Positions 12,296 through 20,848 of a stretch of DNA of 21,142 nucleotides are shown here, in pieces. The number at the start of each line of letters is the position of its first letter. Positions within the stretch are counted from its first letter, which is position 1. This DNA comes from JBPCRW01 sp050996405 (GTDB lineage: Bacteria > Acidobacteriota > Blastocatellia > Pyrinomonadales > Pyrinomonadaceae). Both the position numbers and the translations under genes were made by a program. The DNA lies in NCBI GenBank assembly GCA_050996405.1, contig JBPCRW010000159.1:1-21142 (forward strand), written 5' to 3'. The notes beneath the pieces are model-generated. The model ran no database searches. It was not told the DNA's origin and worked only from the letters and a program-made list of their open reading frames with translations.

Positions 12296-14272
12296 ATGAA
12301 AGTCTTTGTTTTACTTTTATTTCTTTCGTGTCTTTTCATTTCAACTTCTCACGCGCAACCCGTCTGGCAGGCGAACACAGACGGCAAAATCCGGTTTTAT
12401 CAAACGACCGATTTCGGAATTGTTTTAGCCGGAACTGATAATTCGCTTTACGCTTTTGACGGGCAGACGGGCGAACGGCTGTGGCGCAAGAAAACGAAAG
12501 GTTTGGATGAAACCGCGATTACGCCGATTCCCGCAACCGATTTAGTTTTGCTTAGTTTGGACGAAGGCGATAAATCGCGGCTCGAAGCGGTCGATTTGCT
12601 GTCGGGAAATTCAATCTGGCGCACGGATAAAGTCAAAGGCGATGTATTGCAGTTGGCGGTCGAGCCGCAGTCGGATTTACTTGCCGCCGTGCTGGTTAAA
12701 AAAGCGAAAGGCAAAGTTGGTGAAAATATAAAACGCTCGCCGGTCGTCCACGTTTTTCGGCTTTCAAACGGCGACGAACTCTGGAAAAAAGAATTGCAGT
12801 CGGATATTGAACTGATGCCGTCGCGTTTTGATTCGGACGCGGAAGTTGGTTTTACGCTGGATAATTACCGCGCGCCTTTAATTTTAGACGGGCGGCTTTT
12901 CCTGTTTTACGAAGGCGTAACCAGCTACGACGCGCAAACGGGAAAAGAGGGAGAGCGCGACAAATTTAAAGTCAACGAAGACGGTTTAGCTTTGACCGAA
13001 GCCGACCCCGTTTTTGACGAGCGAAATATCTACACATCGGGACGCGGAAAAATTCGCGCCGTTAATCGCCGTTCGGGAAAGGTTGAATGGGAAGCGAAAG
13101 ATTTGGGTGTCACGCCGGAAATAGCTCTGCTCGGAAATGTTTTGTATGTCAGAACGGGCGGGCAGTTCACACAAATAAAAGACGGCGAAATAAAGGAAAA
13201 AGGCGATTTCGGCGTGTCGGCGATTGACGCTGAAAACGGCAAAATTCTGTGGCGTTACAAAGGCGCGGACAAAGGTTTGACGAATTTTGTTTTTGCAGAT
13301 GCAAATACGATTGCGATTGCCGACCGCGACGATTTGATAACGATTGACGCGCGAAACGGAAAACGAATTGCGAAAATTTCGCATAAAATTGAAAAAGCGC
13401 AGTTTGTTTTAATCAATGAGAAAGGCGAAGCAGTCGTCGGCGGAACTAACGAAATCGCGGCATTTCAAGTCCAGAGTCCAGAGTCCAGAGTCCATAATCA
13501 AATTGAATTTCAGACTAAAAAAACAAATTTCCAGAGAGAAAAATCACTCTGGACTCTGGACTCTGGACTCTGGACTAATGAAGTTTGGCGCGTCAGACAT
13601 AATCCGCCGTCGCGCGGAATTCTCAAGATTGCGGCGGGAATCGCGCTGCGGGCGACCGCGCTTTATTTTCGTTACGGCGGATTGGCGACATCGGCTTTTA
13701 ATCTGGCGCGCGGCGGTTTGAGCGTCGCGCAAACGGTTAATTCATTTCGCTGGTCTGGATTAAAAGCGCGTTTTTCGTCGGTCAATCTTTCAACTTTAGC
13801 GAGTAATTCAGCCAAAAATTACGTCAGTCGTCAGATAAATGTTTACGGCATCGCGGCGCGAAACCCGAATCTTTTAAATCGCATTGGCGGCATTCAAATT
13901 CCGAACGCGGCGAACATTCGCGGAAAAATTATAAATGGCGCGATTGATAAAGCAACGCCGTCGCAGGCGGATGTGCAGGAAAGCGTTTTGGACAAACTCG
14001 ACCCGACAACGCAACTCGACAAACTTTCAAATTATTTTTTTCGCCGTCAAAGACTTGCCGCCCTGCGCGAAAATTTTATGTATTTTTATACCGATTTGCC
14101 GTCGCCGTTTGATAAAAAAGGCTTGGTCGGCGTGAACGTGAACGACGGACAGGACGCGCGTTTTATTTTATCCGGCGAACCCGACGCGCGTTTTGTGACG
14201 GACGAAGCCGCCGGATTGCTTTATTCGGCAAACGATAATCGCATTCAGGCTTTCGACATTTTGCAAAAATAG
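12296..14272 (+). CDS. Secreted PQQ-like beta-propeller protein with repeat-derived insert
   Basis: The 658-residue product begins with a Sec signal peptide (cleavage near SHA-QPVW). Propeller blades of the PQQ/YVTN type recur: SLYAFDGQTGERLWRKK, LEAVDLLSGNSIWRTD, VHVFRLSNGDELWKKE, IRAVNRRSGKVEWEAKD, VSAIDAENGKILWRYKG and LITIDARNGKRIAK. These are structural motifs of the fold; no PQQ-dependent catalytic site is evident. Residues about 391-427 are encoded by a heptamer inverted repeat and read as SPESRVHNQ...LWTLDSGLWT, unlike the rest. After this a ~190-residue helical segment (ILKIAAGIALRATALYF...) is followed by a last blade (GLLYSANDNRIQAFDIL). The function is unknown. Such proteins can scaffold envelope complexes. 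Confidence 0.85.
   Translation: MKVFVLLLFLSCLFISTSHAQPVWQANTDGKIRFYQTTDFGIVLAGTDNSLYAFDGQTGERLWRKKTKGLDETAITPIPATDLVLLSLDEGDKSRLEAVDLLSGNSIWRTDKVKGDVLQLAVEPQSDLLAAVLVKKAKGKVGENIKRSPVVHVFRLSNGDELWKKELQSDIELMPSRFDSDAEVGFTLDNYRAPLILDGRLFLFYEGVTSYDAQTGKEGERDKFKVNEDGLALTEADPVFDERNIYTSGRGKIRAVNRRSGKVEWEAKDLGVTPEIALLGNVLYVRTGGQFTQIKDGEIKEKGDFGVSAIDAENGKILWRYKGADKGLTNFVFADANTIAIADRDDLITIDARNGKRIAKISHKIEKAQFVLINEKGEAVVGGTNEIAAFQVQSPESRVHNQIEFQTKKTNFQREKSLWTLDSGLWTNEVWRVRHNPPSRGILKIAAGIALRATALYFRYGGLATSAFNLARGGLSVAQTVNSFRWSGLKARFSSVNLSTLASNSAKNYVSRQINVYGIAARNPNLLNRIGGIQIPNAANIRGKIINGAIDKATPSQADVQESVLDKLDPTTQLDKLSNYFFRRQRLAALRENFMYFYTDLPSPFDKKGLVGVNVNDGQDARFILSGEPDARFVTDEAAGLLYSANDNRIQAFDILQK
13468..13576. 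repeat. Heptamer inverted repeat inside the propeller gene
   Basis: The left arm 13468-13494 consists of AGTCCAG repeats and the right arm 13550-13576 of the complementary CTGGACT repeats. The 27-bp arms are perfectly complementary around a 55-nt loop. The whole 109-bp block lies in an open coding frame and is translated. The units are seven bases long, not a multiple of three, so each unit is read in a different frame. Confidence 0.95.
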
Positions 14273-14290
14273 TTGAAACTTATTTATAGC

Positions 14291-14411
14291 AGAAGTTACG
14301 CAGTTGGAACATCACTAAACCAAAGCTGGTTGAAAATAAAGAGCTTACGAGTTTGTTTGAATTAAAATCAGCATCGTAAGTTGTTGATTTTCGTTTAACT
14401 GCGTAACTTCT
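14291..14411. mobile_element. MITE-like element with 15-bp terminal inverted repeats
   Basis: AGAAGTTACGCAGTT (14291-14305) is repeated in perfect inverse orientation at 14397-14411. The interior is AT-rich and non-coding and contains a second inverted pair, CTTACGA (14344-14350) with TCGTAAG (14374-14380). At 121 bp it is in the size range of MITEs, which are moved by transposases supplied elsewhere. Flanks are AT-rich (TATAGC / ATATAG) but give no clean target duplication. A folded RNA or terminator is an alternative. Confidence 0.5.
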
Positions 14412-14445
14412 ATATAGATAGATTTTTATTAGCCAGATTGTTTTT

Positions 14446-14482
14446 AGCGATTGTGACACATTGAAAAAGTGTCACAATCGCT
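14446..14482. repeat. Perfect 14-bp hairpin
   Basis: AGCGATTGTGACAC (14446-14459) pairs exactly with 14469-14482 around the 9-nt loop attgaaaaa. The core TGTGAC...GTCACA resembles CRP/FNR-type palindromes but the 9+ base spacing is too wide for a standard site. No U-run follows directly, so a classical intrinsic terminator is not clear. Confidence 0.85.
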
Positions 14483-14640
14483 TTCCGCAGTTTTTTCAAA
14501 TCGGTCAAAATTGGATTCGTCTTTTAAGAATCCGTTTGAAAAACTCGCCGCAAAGGAATTTTTATTGTCGGCGCGCAATTGAAAACGCTTGTCGAAATCT
14601 AAAATCATCATCTGAAATTTAAACCAGGTGTGTTAAAAGT

Positions 14641-15993
14641 ATGAAAAATTATCCGGTCGCGTTAATCGCAATAATTGTTTTGTCTGTTTCGTCATTTGCA
14701 CAGAAGAAACAGGAAAAGCCGAACGCCGAAATAAACAAAATGGTCAGAGAAGTTTCCGCCAAAAATATCGAAGCGACGATTCGCAAACTCGTTTCATTCG
14801 GCACGCGCAGCACTTTATCGGAGCAGGATAATCCGGCGCGCGGAATCGGCGCGGCGCGTGATTGGATTTTCGGCGAATTTCAAAAAATATCAAATGATTG
14901 CGGCGGTTGTTTGCAGGTCGAAAAACAAACTTTTTTACAGCCGAAAGCGGCGCGTGTTCCAGAGCCGATAAATTTAACGAATGTTGTCGCTATATTGAAA
15001 GGCGTGACCGACCCGACGCGGGTTTATGTAATTTCCGGTCATTACGATTCGATGTGTTCCAGCCCGACGGACGCGAAATGCGACGCGCCGGGCGCGAATG
15101 ACGATGCTTCGGGCAGTGCGGCGGTTATCGAATTGGCGCGCGTGATGAGTAGGCAAAAATTTGACGCGACGATTGTCTTTATGACGGTGGCGGGCGAAGA
15201 ACAAGGGCTTTTAGGCTCGACTTATTTTGCCGAACAAGCCAAACAAAAAAATATGAATATCGAAGCAATGCTCGACAACGACATTATCGGCGGCGTGACT
15301 TCGCAGAAAAATTCTCCAGACAGAAATTCCGTCCGCGTCTTTTCCGAAGGCGTGCCGTCGAATGAAACTCCGCAGGAAGCGAACTTAAGGCGCAGTGTCG
15401 GCGGCGAAAACGATTCGGCTTCGCGGCAATTGGCGCGATTTATCAAAGAGCAGTCCGACAAGTATTTGAAAAATTTCAAGGTCTGGATGATTTACAGGCG
15501 CGACCGATATTTGCGCGGCGGCGACCACATTCCGTTTCTCGAACGCGGATTTACCGCCGTGCGAATTACCGAAGCCAATGAAGATTACACGCACCAGCAC
15601 CAAAACGTGCGAACGGAAAACGGAATTTTTTACGGCGACACGCCGGAATTTGTTGATTTTGAATACACGGCAAACGTCGCGCGGGTGAATTTAATCGCTC
15701 TGGCAAGTCTCGCGCTCGCGCCCGCCAAACCGAAAAATGTCGGCATCGTGACGGCGCGCCTTACGAACGACACGGAACTAAAATGGGACGCTAACACAGA
15801 TGCGGATTTAGCAGGTTACGAAATTGTCTGGCGCGAGACGACTTCACCTGTTTGGACAAACTCGCAGTTTGTCGGCAGCGTGACGGATTTTCTGGTCAAG
15901 AATAAATCGAAGGATAATTATTTTTTTGGTGTTCACGCGGTCGATAAAGACGGGAACAAAAGTCCGGTCAGTTTTCCGAAGCCGGTCAGATAA
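14641..15993 (+). CDS. Secreted M28 family metallopeptidase with C-terminal Fn3-like domain
   Basis: The 450-residue product has a Sec signal peptide (cleavage near SSFA-QKK). The M28 zinc aminopeptidase/carboxypeptidase core shows SGHYDS with His134, GANDDASGSAA with the bridging Asp154, AGEEQGLLGS with catalytic Glu186 and ligand Glu187, LDNDIIGG with Asp214, and YTHQHQN with His318 or His320 as the last ligand. The set of two-zinc ligands is complete, so it should be active. Residues about 365-450 (TARLTNDTELKWDANTDADLAGYEIVWRET...) form an Fn3-like module. Four Cys between about 87 and 147 may form disulfides. The peptide substrate is unknown. It is preceded by the palindromic gene-free region and probably has its own promoter. 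Confidence 0.92.
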   Translation: MKNYPVALIAIIVLSVSSFAQKKQEKPNAEINKMVREVSAKNIEATIRKLVSFGTRSTLSEQDNPARGIGAARDWIFGEFQKISNDCGGCLQVEKQTFLQPKAARVPEPINLTNVVAILKGVTDPTRVYVISGHYDSMCSSPTDAKCDAPGANDDASGSAAVIELARVMSRQKFDATIVFMTVAGEEQGLLGSTYFAEQAKQKNMNIEAMLDNDIIGGVTSQKNSPDRNSVRVFSEGVPSNETPQEANLRRSVGGENDSASRQLARFIKEQSDKYLKNFKVWMIYRRDRYLRGGDHIPFLERGFTAVRITEANEDYTHQHQNVRTENGIFYGDTPEFVDFEYTANVARVNLIALASLALAPAKPKNVGIVTARLTNDTELKWDANTDADLAGYEIVWRETTSPVWTNSQFVGSVTDFLVKNKSKDNYFFGVHAVDKDGNKSPVSFPKPVR

Positions 15994-16102
15994 CAAATTG
16001 ATTACTGATGCCGTCTATATAAAAAAGGGTTTTGAAACTTTTATTGAAAATACGGCGTTTATATTCTGACGGTGAAAAGTTTTCCCCAAAGCTGATTTTC
16101 AG

Positions 16103-18205
16103 ATGTCAACCGAGCCGCCGTCCGGCAAAAAGTTGTCTATGAAGTTATTAAGAATCAGAAATTACAAAAAATTATTTTGCCGCGCCGTTATTCTCCCTTT
16201 GCTGCTCGTCACAATTTTTCCCGCGCTTTTAACGGCTCAAACAATCACTTCGCAAGTTAGGGAAAACGATTCGTCGGCGATTTCTTCAGCCGAAAATTCG
16301 CCCGATAATCCGGTTGAAGAAGATTTTCGCGTCGAGAAATTTCCGGTCGCGGGCGGTGCGGAAATCGTCACGATTTTCGCCAAAATTCAAAGGCTGGTCG
16401 AAGGGAAAAACTTAACGGACGAAGTTCCGCTGGTCAGCGTTTTGCGCGACACGCTCGGCGACGATTCGGCGGAAAACGACCGCCTGCGCCAGGTCTGGAT
16501 TTTGACTTACACGAAGCCCGATTTTGCACAAAAATTCGCTGCCGCCGTTCCGTTTCTGTATACGCGGACGACAAACAAGGGAAAAATCGGAACTGCGCCG
16601 CCGCCCGCCGTCATCGATTTGAATCCGACGGAAAACGCCCTGTGGGATAAAATTTTCTGGCGTGTTTTCAGAAATTTAATTCTCGGCGATTTCGGCACTC
16701 CGACGCGGGCTGTGACGCTGCAATACAAAACAAACATCGACAATTATCGGAAATCCGCGATTGCCCGCGCGCTCGCCGTGCTTGCGCTGTATGAAACAAT
16801 CAAAGGCAAAAAAATCTTGACCGACGCGGAAACAAAAGATATTCAGGCGCGAATGATGTTGTCGGATAAAATGCTCGGTTCACTTGTTCAGAGCGAAAAT
16901 CTGGAGCGAGTTTATCAAACAAACATCGAAGAAATTCACGATTTACGCGGGCGCAACTGGGAACTGCTGCGCCAGTATTCGGAAGCGCAGGGACTCTATT
17001 TTGAGCCGCTCGAAATGCCGGACGGCAGCGCGACGCACGCGCTCGTCTGGACAACCGAATCAGATATAAAAAATAACAAAAACAAAAAATTCGATTCGCG
17101 TTTTCTGAATATAAAAAATCCTTGGAACGACGCGCGGCTTTTAGATTGGAATGGTTACGCGGAAACGCGCTGGTTTGACGAAGATAACCGGCAAGTGGCG
17201 GAAAACACGCCGAACGCAACGCCGAAAAAGATGATTCCGCTCGCGCTTTACGGGCTTGATTATCCGAAAATTCCGACGCTGCTGATTGATTTCCGCGACC
17301 GCGACAATCCGAAAAAACGCGAATTATCGAGGCGCGTGCTGAACGATTTAACGACGAATATTTTGTCGGTTTCGCAGTTTGCCAGCCTGCCTTATTTTGT
17401 CGGACGCTATCTTTACGGTTTTGTCACGGGGCGGCGCGGAATAGATTTTAACCAGCCTTCGCGCGTGGGTTCTTATTCGCAGTTAAAACTTTTGCTCGCG
17501 CTCGACGAATCGCTCAATCCGCAATTTAGAAATGAACTGGCTGAACGCGCGGAATTTGTTTCGACAAATCCGCTGGAAAATGATTTGAACGTCGAAGCGC
17601 GGCTTGCCCGTGAGCAATATGAAAATTTGATTGCCTACGCGGCGCGACCCGACGGGCTGCCGAAGCAAGTTGAAAATGAACGGCGCGAGGAAATGGTGCG
17701 GCTCAAACACGGCGCGAAAAAACGGGTTTTTTATAATTTGGGAAATCTGCTCTCGTTCGGGCTTTACACGCACCGCGAAAAGGCTACGCCTGAACTTCGC
17801 GCCGCGCTCGACGTTCGCCGCCGTCTCGATTATCACGAAAGATATTTGCGCGAAACGGCGCGTGATTCGGTCAATCCGGCGGTTGACGGCAACCTTGCAG
17901 CCATTCAAAATTCGCTCGAATTCATTTCGCAAAACGGCGGCGCGGCAAGCGGAAAAACGGCGGAAGCCGTCGCCAAAATTTTCTCGATAACCGAAGACGA
18001 GCAGACACGATTTTTATGTTTGCAGAGTCTCGGCGAAATTAAGAATCAGACGGCGAAAAAGAAACTGCTCGCCATTTATGAAAATCGGGAAATCGACGCG
18101 CGCTGGCGAAATCTTTCGGCGGAATATCTGCATCCCGAATTTAAACAGGAGCAGGATAAACCGAATCAAGAGGCAAAAAATACGCTGAAAGGTGAAGCAC
18201 AGTAA
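16103..18205 (+). CDS. Large secreted protein of unknown function
   Basis: The 700-residue protein has a basic N-terminus and a hydrophobic segment (AVILPLLLVTIFPALLTAQ), a Sec signal if translation starts at ATG 16103 or the in-frame ATG 16139. The mature part is largely helical and charged. Visible segments are NLILGDFGTPTRAVTLQYKTNIDNYRKS, a Trp-rich region around LLDWNGYAETRWFDEDN, TLLIDFRDRDNPKKRELSRR, and RVFYNLGNLLSFGLYTHRE. The C-terminal part (about 625-685, KTAEAVAKIF...LCLQSLGEIKNQTAKKKLLAIYEN) looks like HEAT repeats. I do not recognise the family and no enzymatic motif is apparent. The phosphatase-like gene follows after 78 bases in the same direction and may share its transcript. 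Confidence 0.75.
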   Translation: MSTEPPSGKKLSMKLLRIRNYKKLFCRAVILPLLLVTIFPALLTAQTITSQVRENDSSAISSAENSPDNPVEEDFRVEKFPVAGGAEIVTIFAKIQRLVEGKNLTDEVPLVSVLRDTLGDDSAENDRLRQVWILTYTKPDFAQKFAAAVPFLYTRTTNKGKIGTAPPPAVIDLNPTENALWDKIFWRVFRNLILGDFGTPTRAVTLQYKTNIDNYRKSAIARALAVLALYETIKGKKILTDAETKDIQARMMLSDKMLGSLVQSENLERVYQTNIEEIHDLRGRNWELLRQYSEAQGLYFEPLEMPDGSATHALVWTTESDIKNNKNKKFDSRFLNIKNPWNDARLLDWNGYAETRWFDEDNRQVAENTPNATPKKMIPLALYGLDYPKIPTLLIDFRDRDNPKKRELSRRVLNDLTTNILSVSQFASLPYFVGRYLYGFVTGRRGIDFNQPSRVGSYSQLKLLLALDESLNPQFRNELAERAEFVSTNPLENDLNVEARLAREQYENLIAYAARPDGLPKQVENERREEMVRLKHGAKKRVFYNLGNLLSFGLYTHREKATPELRAALDVRRRLDYHERYLRETARDSVNPAVDGNLAAIQNSLEFISQNGGAASGKTAEAVAKIFSITEDEQTRFLCLQSLGEIKNQTAKKKLLAIYENREIDARWRNLSAEYLHPEFKQEQDKPNQEAKNTLKGEAQ

Positions 18206-18283
18206 GAAATTTTTTCGGCGCGGCGAACTGCCGGAACGTCACAAATTATTGTTCCAATCAATTCTGTCCGGCATCGGGTTATT

Positions 18284-20803
18284 ATGGATTACAAGTCAAA
18301 AAGATTTTTATTTTCCATAAAATTTTTATTTGTTTTCGTCCTCATTTTCGTCTTTCAAGTTACAGCCTTCGCGCAAAATGTAAAGCGTGTAGTGATTATC
18401 AAAGTTGACGGGCTGCCGGGTTATTATGTTGACCGATTCGTCAGAGAAAAAGACGCGCAGACGGGCAAAAGCCGCCTGCCGTGGATTGAAGAAGTTTTTT
18501 ATAAAAACGGAACTCGGCTCGATAATTTTTACGTGCGCGGAATGAGTCTTTCCGCGTCGTCGTGGTCGATGCTCGATACCGGACAGCACCTTCAAATCAA
18601 GGGCAATGTCGAATACGACCGCTTTATTTTGTATCCTTACGATTACCTGAATTTTATTCCGTATTACGTCGGATATGGTTTTAAAAAACGGGTCGATATG
18701 CCGGGAGTCGAAGTTCTCGACCAGTTAAAAATTCCGCTTTTGTGCGACGCTTTCGATTACCAGAATCGCTACACGAGCCAGCAGCTTTTTCAACGCGGCA
18801 ATCAATGGGAAGTTTTCGGCAGCGGATTCGTCAAAATGTTTCAAAAGACTCCGCAGGATTTATCCGACGAATGGACGGTCGGTTTTGATTTTTATAATTT
18901 AACCATCAGCCAGACCGAACGCGACATCGTCGGCAAACTAATCAAAAATCCCGAAATCAATTACTTCGATTATTACACTCCGCTTTTCGACCACGTTTCG
19001 CATTCAAATAACGACACGCAATCGCGTTTCGCGGCACTCAAAGGATTGGACGAAACCATCGGGCGAATCTGGACGGCGATTCAGAAATCTTCGCGGGCTG
19101 ACGAAACCGCACTTTTTCTCGTTTCCGACCATGGTTTTACGTCCGACGAGAAAATTTACAGTCAGGGATTTAATATCGTCAAACTGCTGGCGAGCGCGGC
19201 GGGCGGCGGGCATCACGTCATTACAAAACGGCGGCTGATGCTGGATTATTCCATCAAAGGCGTTAATCCGTTTGTGCCGCTTATCACGACTACCTCGAAT
19301 GATTCTTATTATTTGAAAGGTCAAAGCACGGATTATCCAACCGCGCTGGTCGATTTCGACGGCAACGAGCGTTCGTCGCTGCATTTGCGCGACGACGATT
19401 TCAACGTTTTGCAGATTCTGCTTCAGCAGTTAAAGAGTAAAAAACTTTCGTCTTCTGTGCGCCAGGCGGCGATTAAAACTTTCTTCGAGATTGTTAATCG
19501 CCGACGCGCGGGTTGGGAACAGGAAATTGCCGAATTGAACGAGGAACTCGGCGCGCTGCATCGCCAAACCGAATCGCGGCAGGAAATTATTAAAGCGCAA
19601 CCGAAAAAATTTACGCCCGAAGAAACCGCGCAGGGTTTGGACAAAGAGGCTTTGAGAAATTCGACTCTCGCCGGCATCGACGCGCAGCAGGAAACCTCTT
19701 ATCGTGAATATATCCGCGCTCTATCGAATCTGCTTTCGCTAAAGCCGGAAACGTTTGACGCGGGAAAAATCAAAATCGAAGGCTGCATCGCCAAAGGCGC
19801 GATGGGCGACCAGAATTCCGTCTATCAATTGCAGAATTACGTCGCCGGATTATCCGCCGAAGGATTAACGGCGAGTGCCGACGACCGCATTGATTTTGAA
19901 AAAAGTTTTAAACGAATAAATTATTTCGACTTTATCGAAAACCAAAAAGTTATTAACAACGTGCAGCCCGCCGTTGGCAATCAGCCGATAGATTTTATCG
20001 CTAAACGGATTCCGTTTGATTCAATTTCAAAGGATTTATCGGCGCAGCTAAAGCCGGACGAAGACCCGATTTGGCTTTACGGCGGAACTGACAAACAAGC
20101 CTTGATTTTGACGCGCGAAGATAGTTCGGAAAATCAGAGTTTCAGATATTTGCCGATTGCCGATTTGCGGCAATCGGCGGATGGAAAAATTTCGTTCGAG
20201 ACGAAGAATTGGGATGCGGGTTTTCCGTTAAAAATTTTTGAAGACGAAAATTTAAATGTGCCTGATGCCGATAAATCAGCGTGGCTTAACGATTGGCATA
20301 CCGAAATCGAGTGGTTTAACGCGACTCATAAAACGCTGTATTCAAACGCGATTATCGGTTTGAACGAACAGCTTGATTCGCACCCTCTGACCGGACACGA
20401 AAACGAGGCGAAGGATTTATCGATTGATGAAAAATTGATTCGGCGTTTCCGCCTGCGTCAACGCCGTTTGACCGAAGCCGATATGCTTATTCTGGCAAAC
20501 AGGTATTGGAATTTCGACGCGCGCGGATTTAATTCCGGCGGCAATCACGGCTCTTTTTTTCGCGCTTCGACAAACTCGACCTTGATGGCGGCGGGCGGTT
20601 TAAAGACTGGAATTCCGCGCGGTCTGACGGTCGAAACGCCGTATGACGGTTTGAGTTTTGTGCCGACGGTTTTCGCGTTGATGGGCGAAGCGGATGAGAA
20701 CGGCGAGCCGGATTCCGCGCTGTATGAGCGTGGTTTCAGAAAGTTTCCGGGCAGAATTATCAAAGAGATGATTCATTTCCCGCGCGGCAAAATAATAAAT
20801 TGA
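18284..20803 (+). CDS. Secreted alkaline phosphatase superfamily protein (nucleotide pyrophosphatase/sulfatase-like)
   Basis: The 839-residue protein has a Sec signal peptide (cleavage near TAFA-QNV). The core of the superfamily is visible: VVIIKVDGLPG with metal ligand Asp42, SLSASSWSMLDTG with probable nucleophile Ser90, LFDHVSHSN with Asp236 and His240, FLVSDHGF with Asp282 and His283, and GGNHGSFFR with His755. These match the two-metal site of phosphodiesterases and phosphatases of this fold. The distance between His283 and His755 is far longer than usual. It includes a coiled-coil-like helix (GWEQEIAELNEELGALHRQ, about 408-426) and a region of mixed strands. The nucleophile would be Ser rather than Thr or Cys. 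The substrate is unknown. The convergent TPR gene ends 45 bp downstream. Confidence 0.85.
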   Translation: MDYKSKRFLFSIKFLFVFVLIFVFQVTAFAQNVKRVVIIKVDGLPGYYVDRFVREKDAQTGKSRLPWIEEVFYKNGTRLDNFYVRGMSLSASSWSMLDTGQHLQIKGNVEYDRFILYPYDYLNFIPYYVGYGFKKRVDMPGVEVLDQLKIPLLCDAFDYQNRYTSQQLFQRGNQWEVFGSGFVKMFQKTPQDLSDEWTVGFDFYNLTISQTERDIVGKLIKNPEINYFDYYTPLFDHVSHSNNDTQSRFAALKGLDETIGRIWTAIQKSSRADETALFLVSDHGFTSDEKIYSQGFNIVKLLASAAGGGHHVITKRRLMLDYSIKGVNPFVPLITTTSNDSYYLKGQSTDYPTALVDFDGNERSSLHLRDDDFNVLQILLQQLKSKKLSSSVRQAAIKTFFEIVNRRRAGWEQEIAELNEELGALHRQTESRQEIIKAQPKKFTPEETAQGLDKEALRNSTLAGIDAQQETSYREYIRALSNLLSLKPETFDAGKIKIEGCIAKGAMGDQNSVYQLQNYVAGLSAEGLTASADDRIDFEKSFKRINYFDFIENQKVINNVQPAVGNQPIDFIAKRIPFDSISKDLSAQLKPDEDPIWLYGGTDKQALILTREDSSENQSFRYLPIADLRQSADGKISFETKNWDAGFPLKIFEDENLNVPDADKSAWLNDWHTEIEWFNATHKTLYSNAIIGLNEQLDSHPLTGHENEAKDLSIDEKLIRRFRLRQRRLTEADMLILANRYWNFDARGFNSGGNHGSFFRASTNSTLMAAGGLKTGIPRGLTVETPYDGLSFVPTVFALMGEADENGEPDSALYERGFRKFPGRIIKEMIHFPRGKIIN

Positions 20804-20848
20804 CCGATGCGAATTCTTATCGCTGTGTTGAGCGGATTTTGTATTCTT

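Larger units (their letters stand above)
14273..14640. other. Gene-free 368-bp region with several palindromic structures
   Basis: No convincing coding frame is present on either strand. It contains a MITE-like element (14291-14411), a perfect 14-bp hairpin (14446-14482), and a nested stem (14492-14500 with 14535-14543, enclosing 14513-14518 with 14528-14533). The remaining bases before the M28 start hold AGG near 14626 as a weak Shine-Dalgarno. It could also encode a structured RNA; nothing decides this from sequence alone. Confidence 0.6.

Noticed and set aside
13468..13576. CRISPR array
   Set aside because: The 7-bp units are contiguous and arranged as two inverted arms without spacers, and no cas gene is nearby.
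14446..14482. CRP/FNR operator
   Set aside because: The half-sites are separated by a 9-nt loop plus extra stem bases, wider than the standard site spacing.
18206..18283. Intrinsic terminator between the 700-aa and phosphatase-like genes
   Set aside because: The 7-bp stem has a 31-nt loop and no following U-run.
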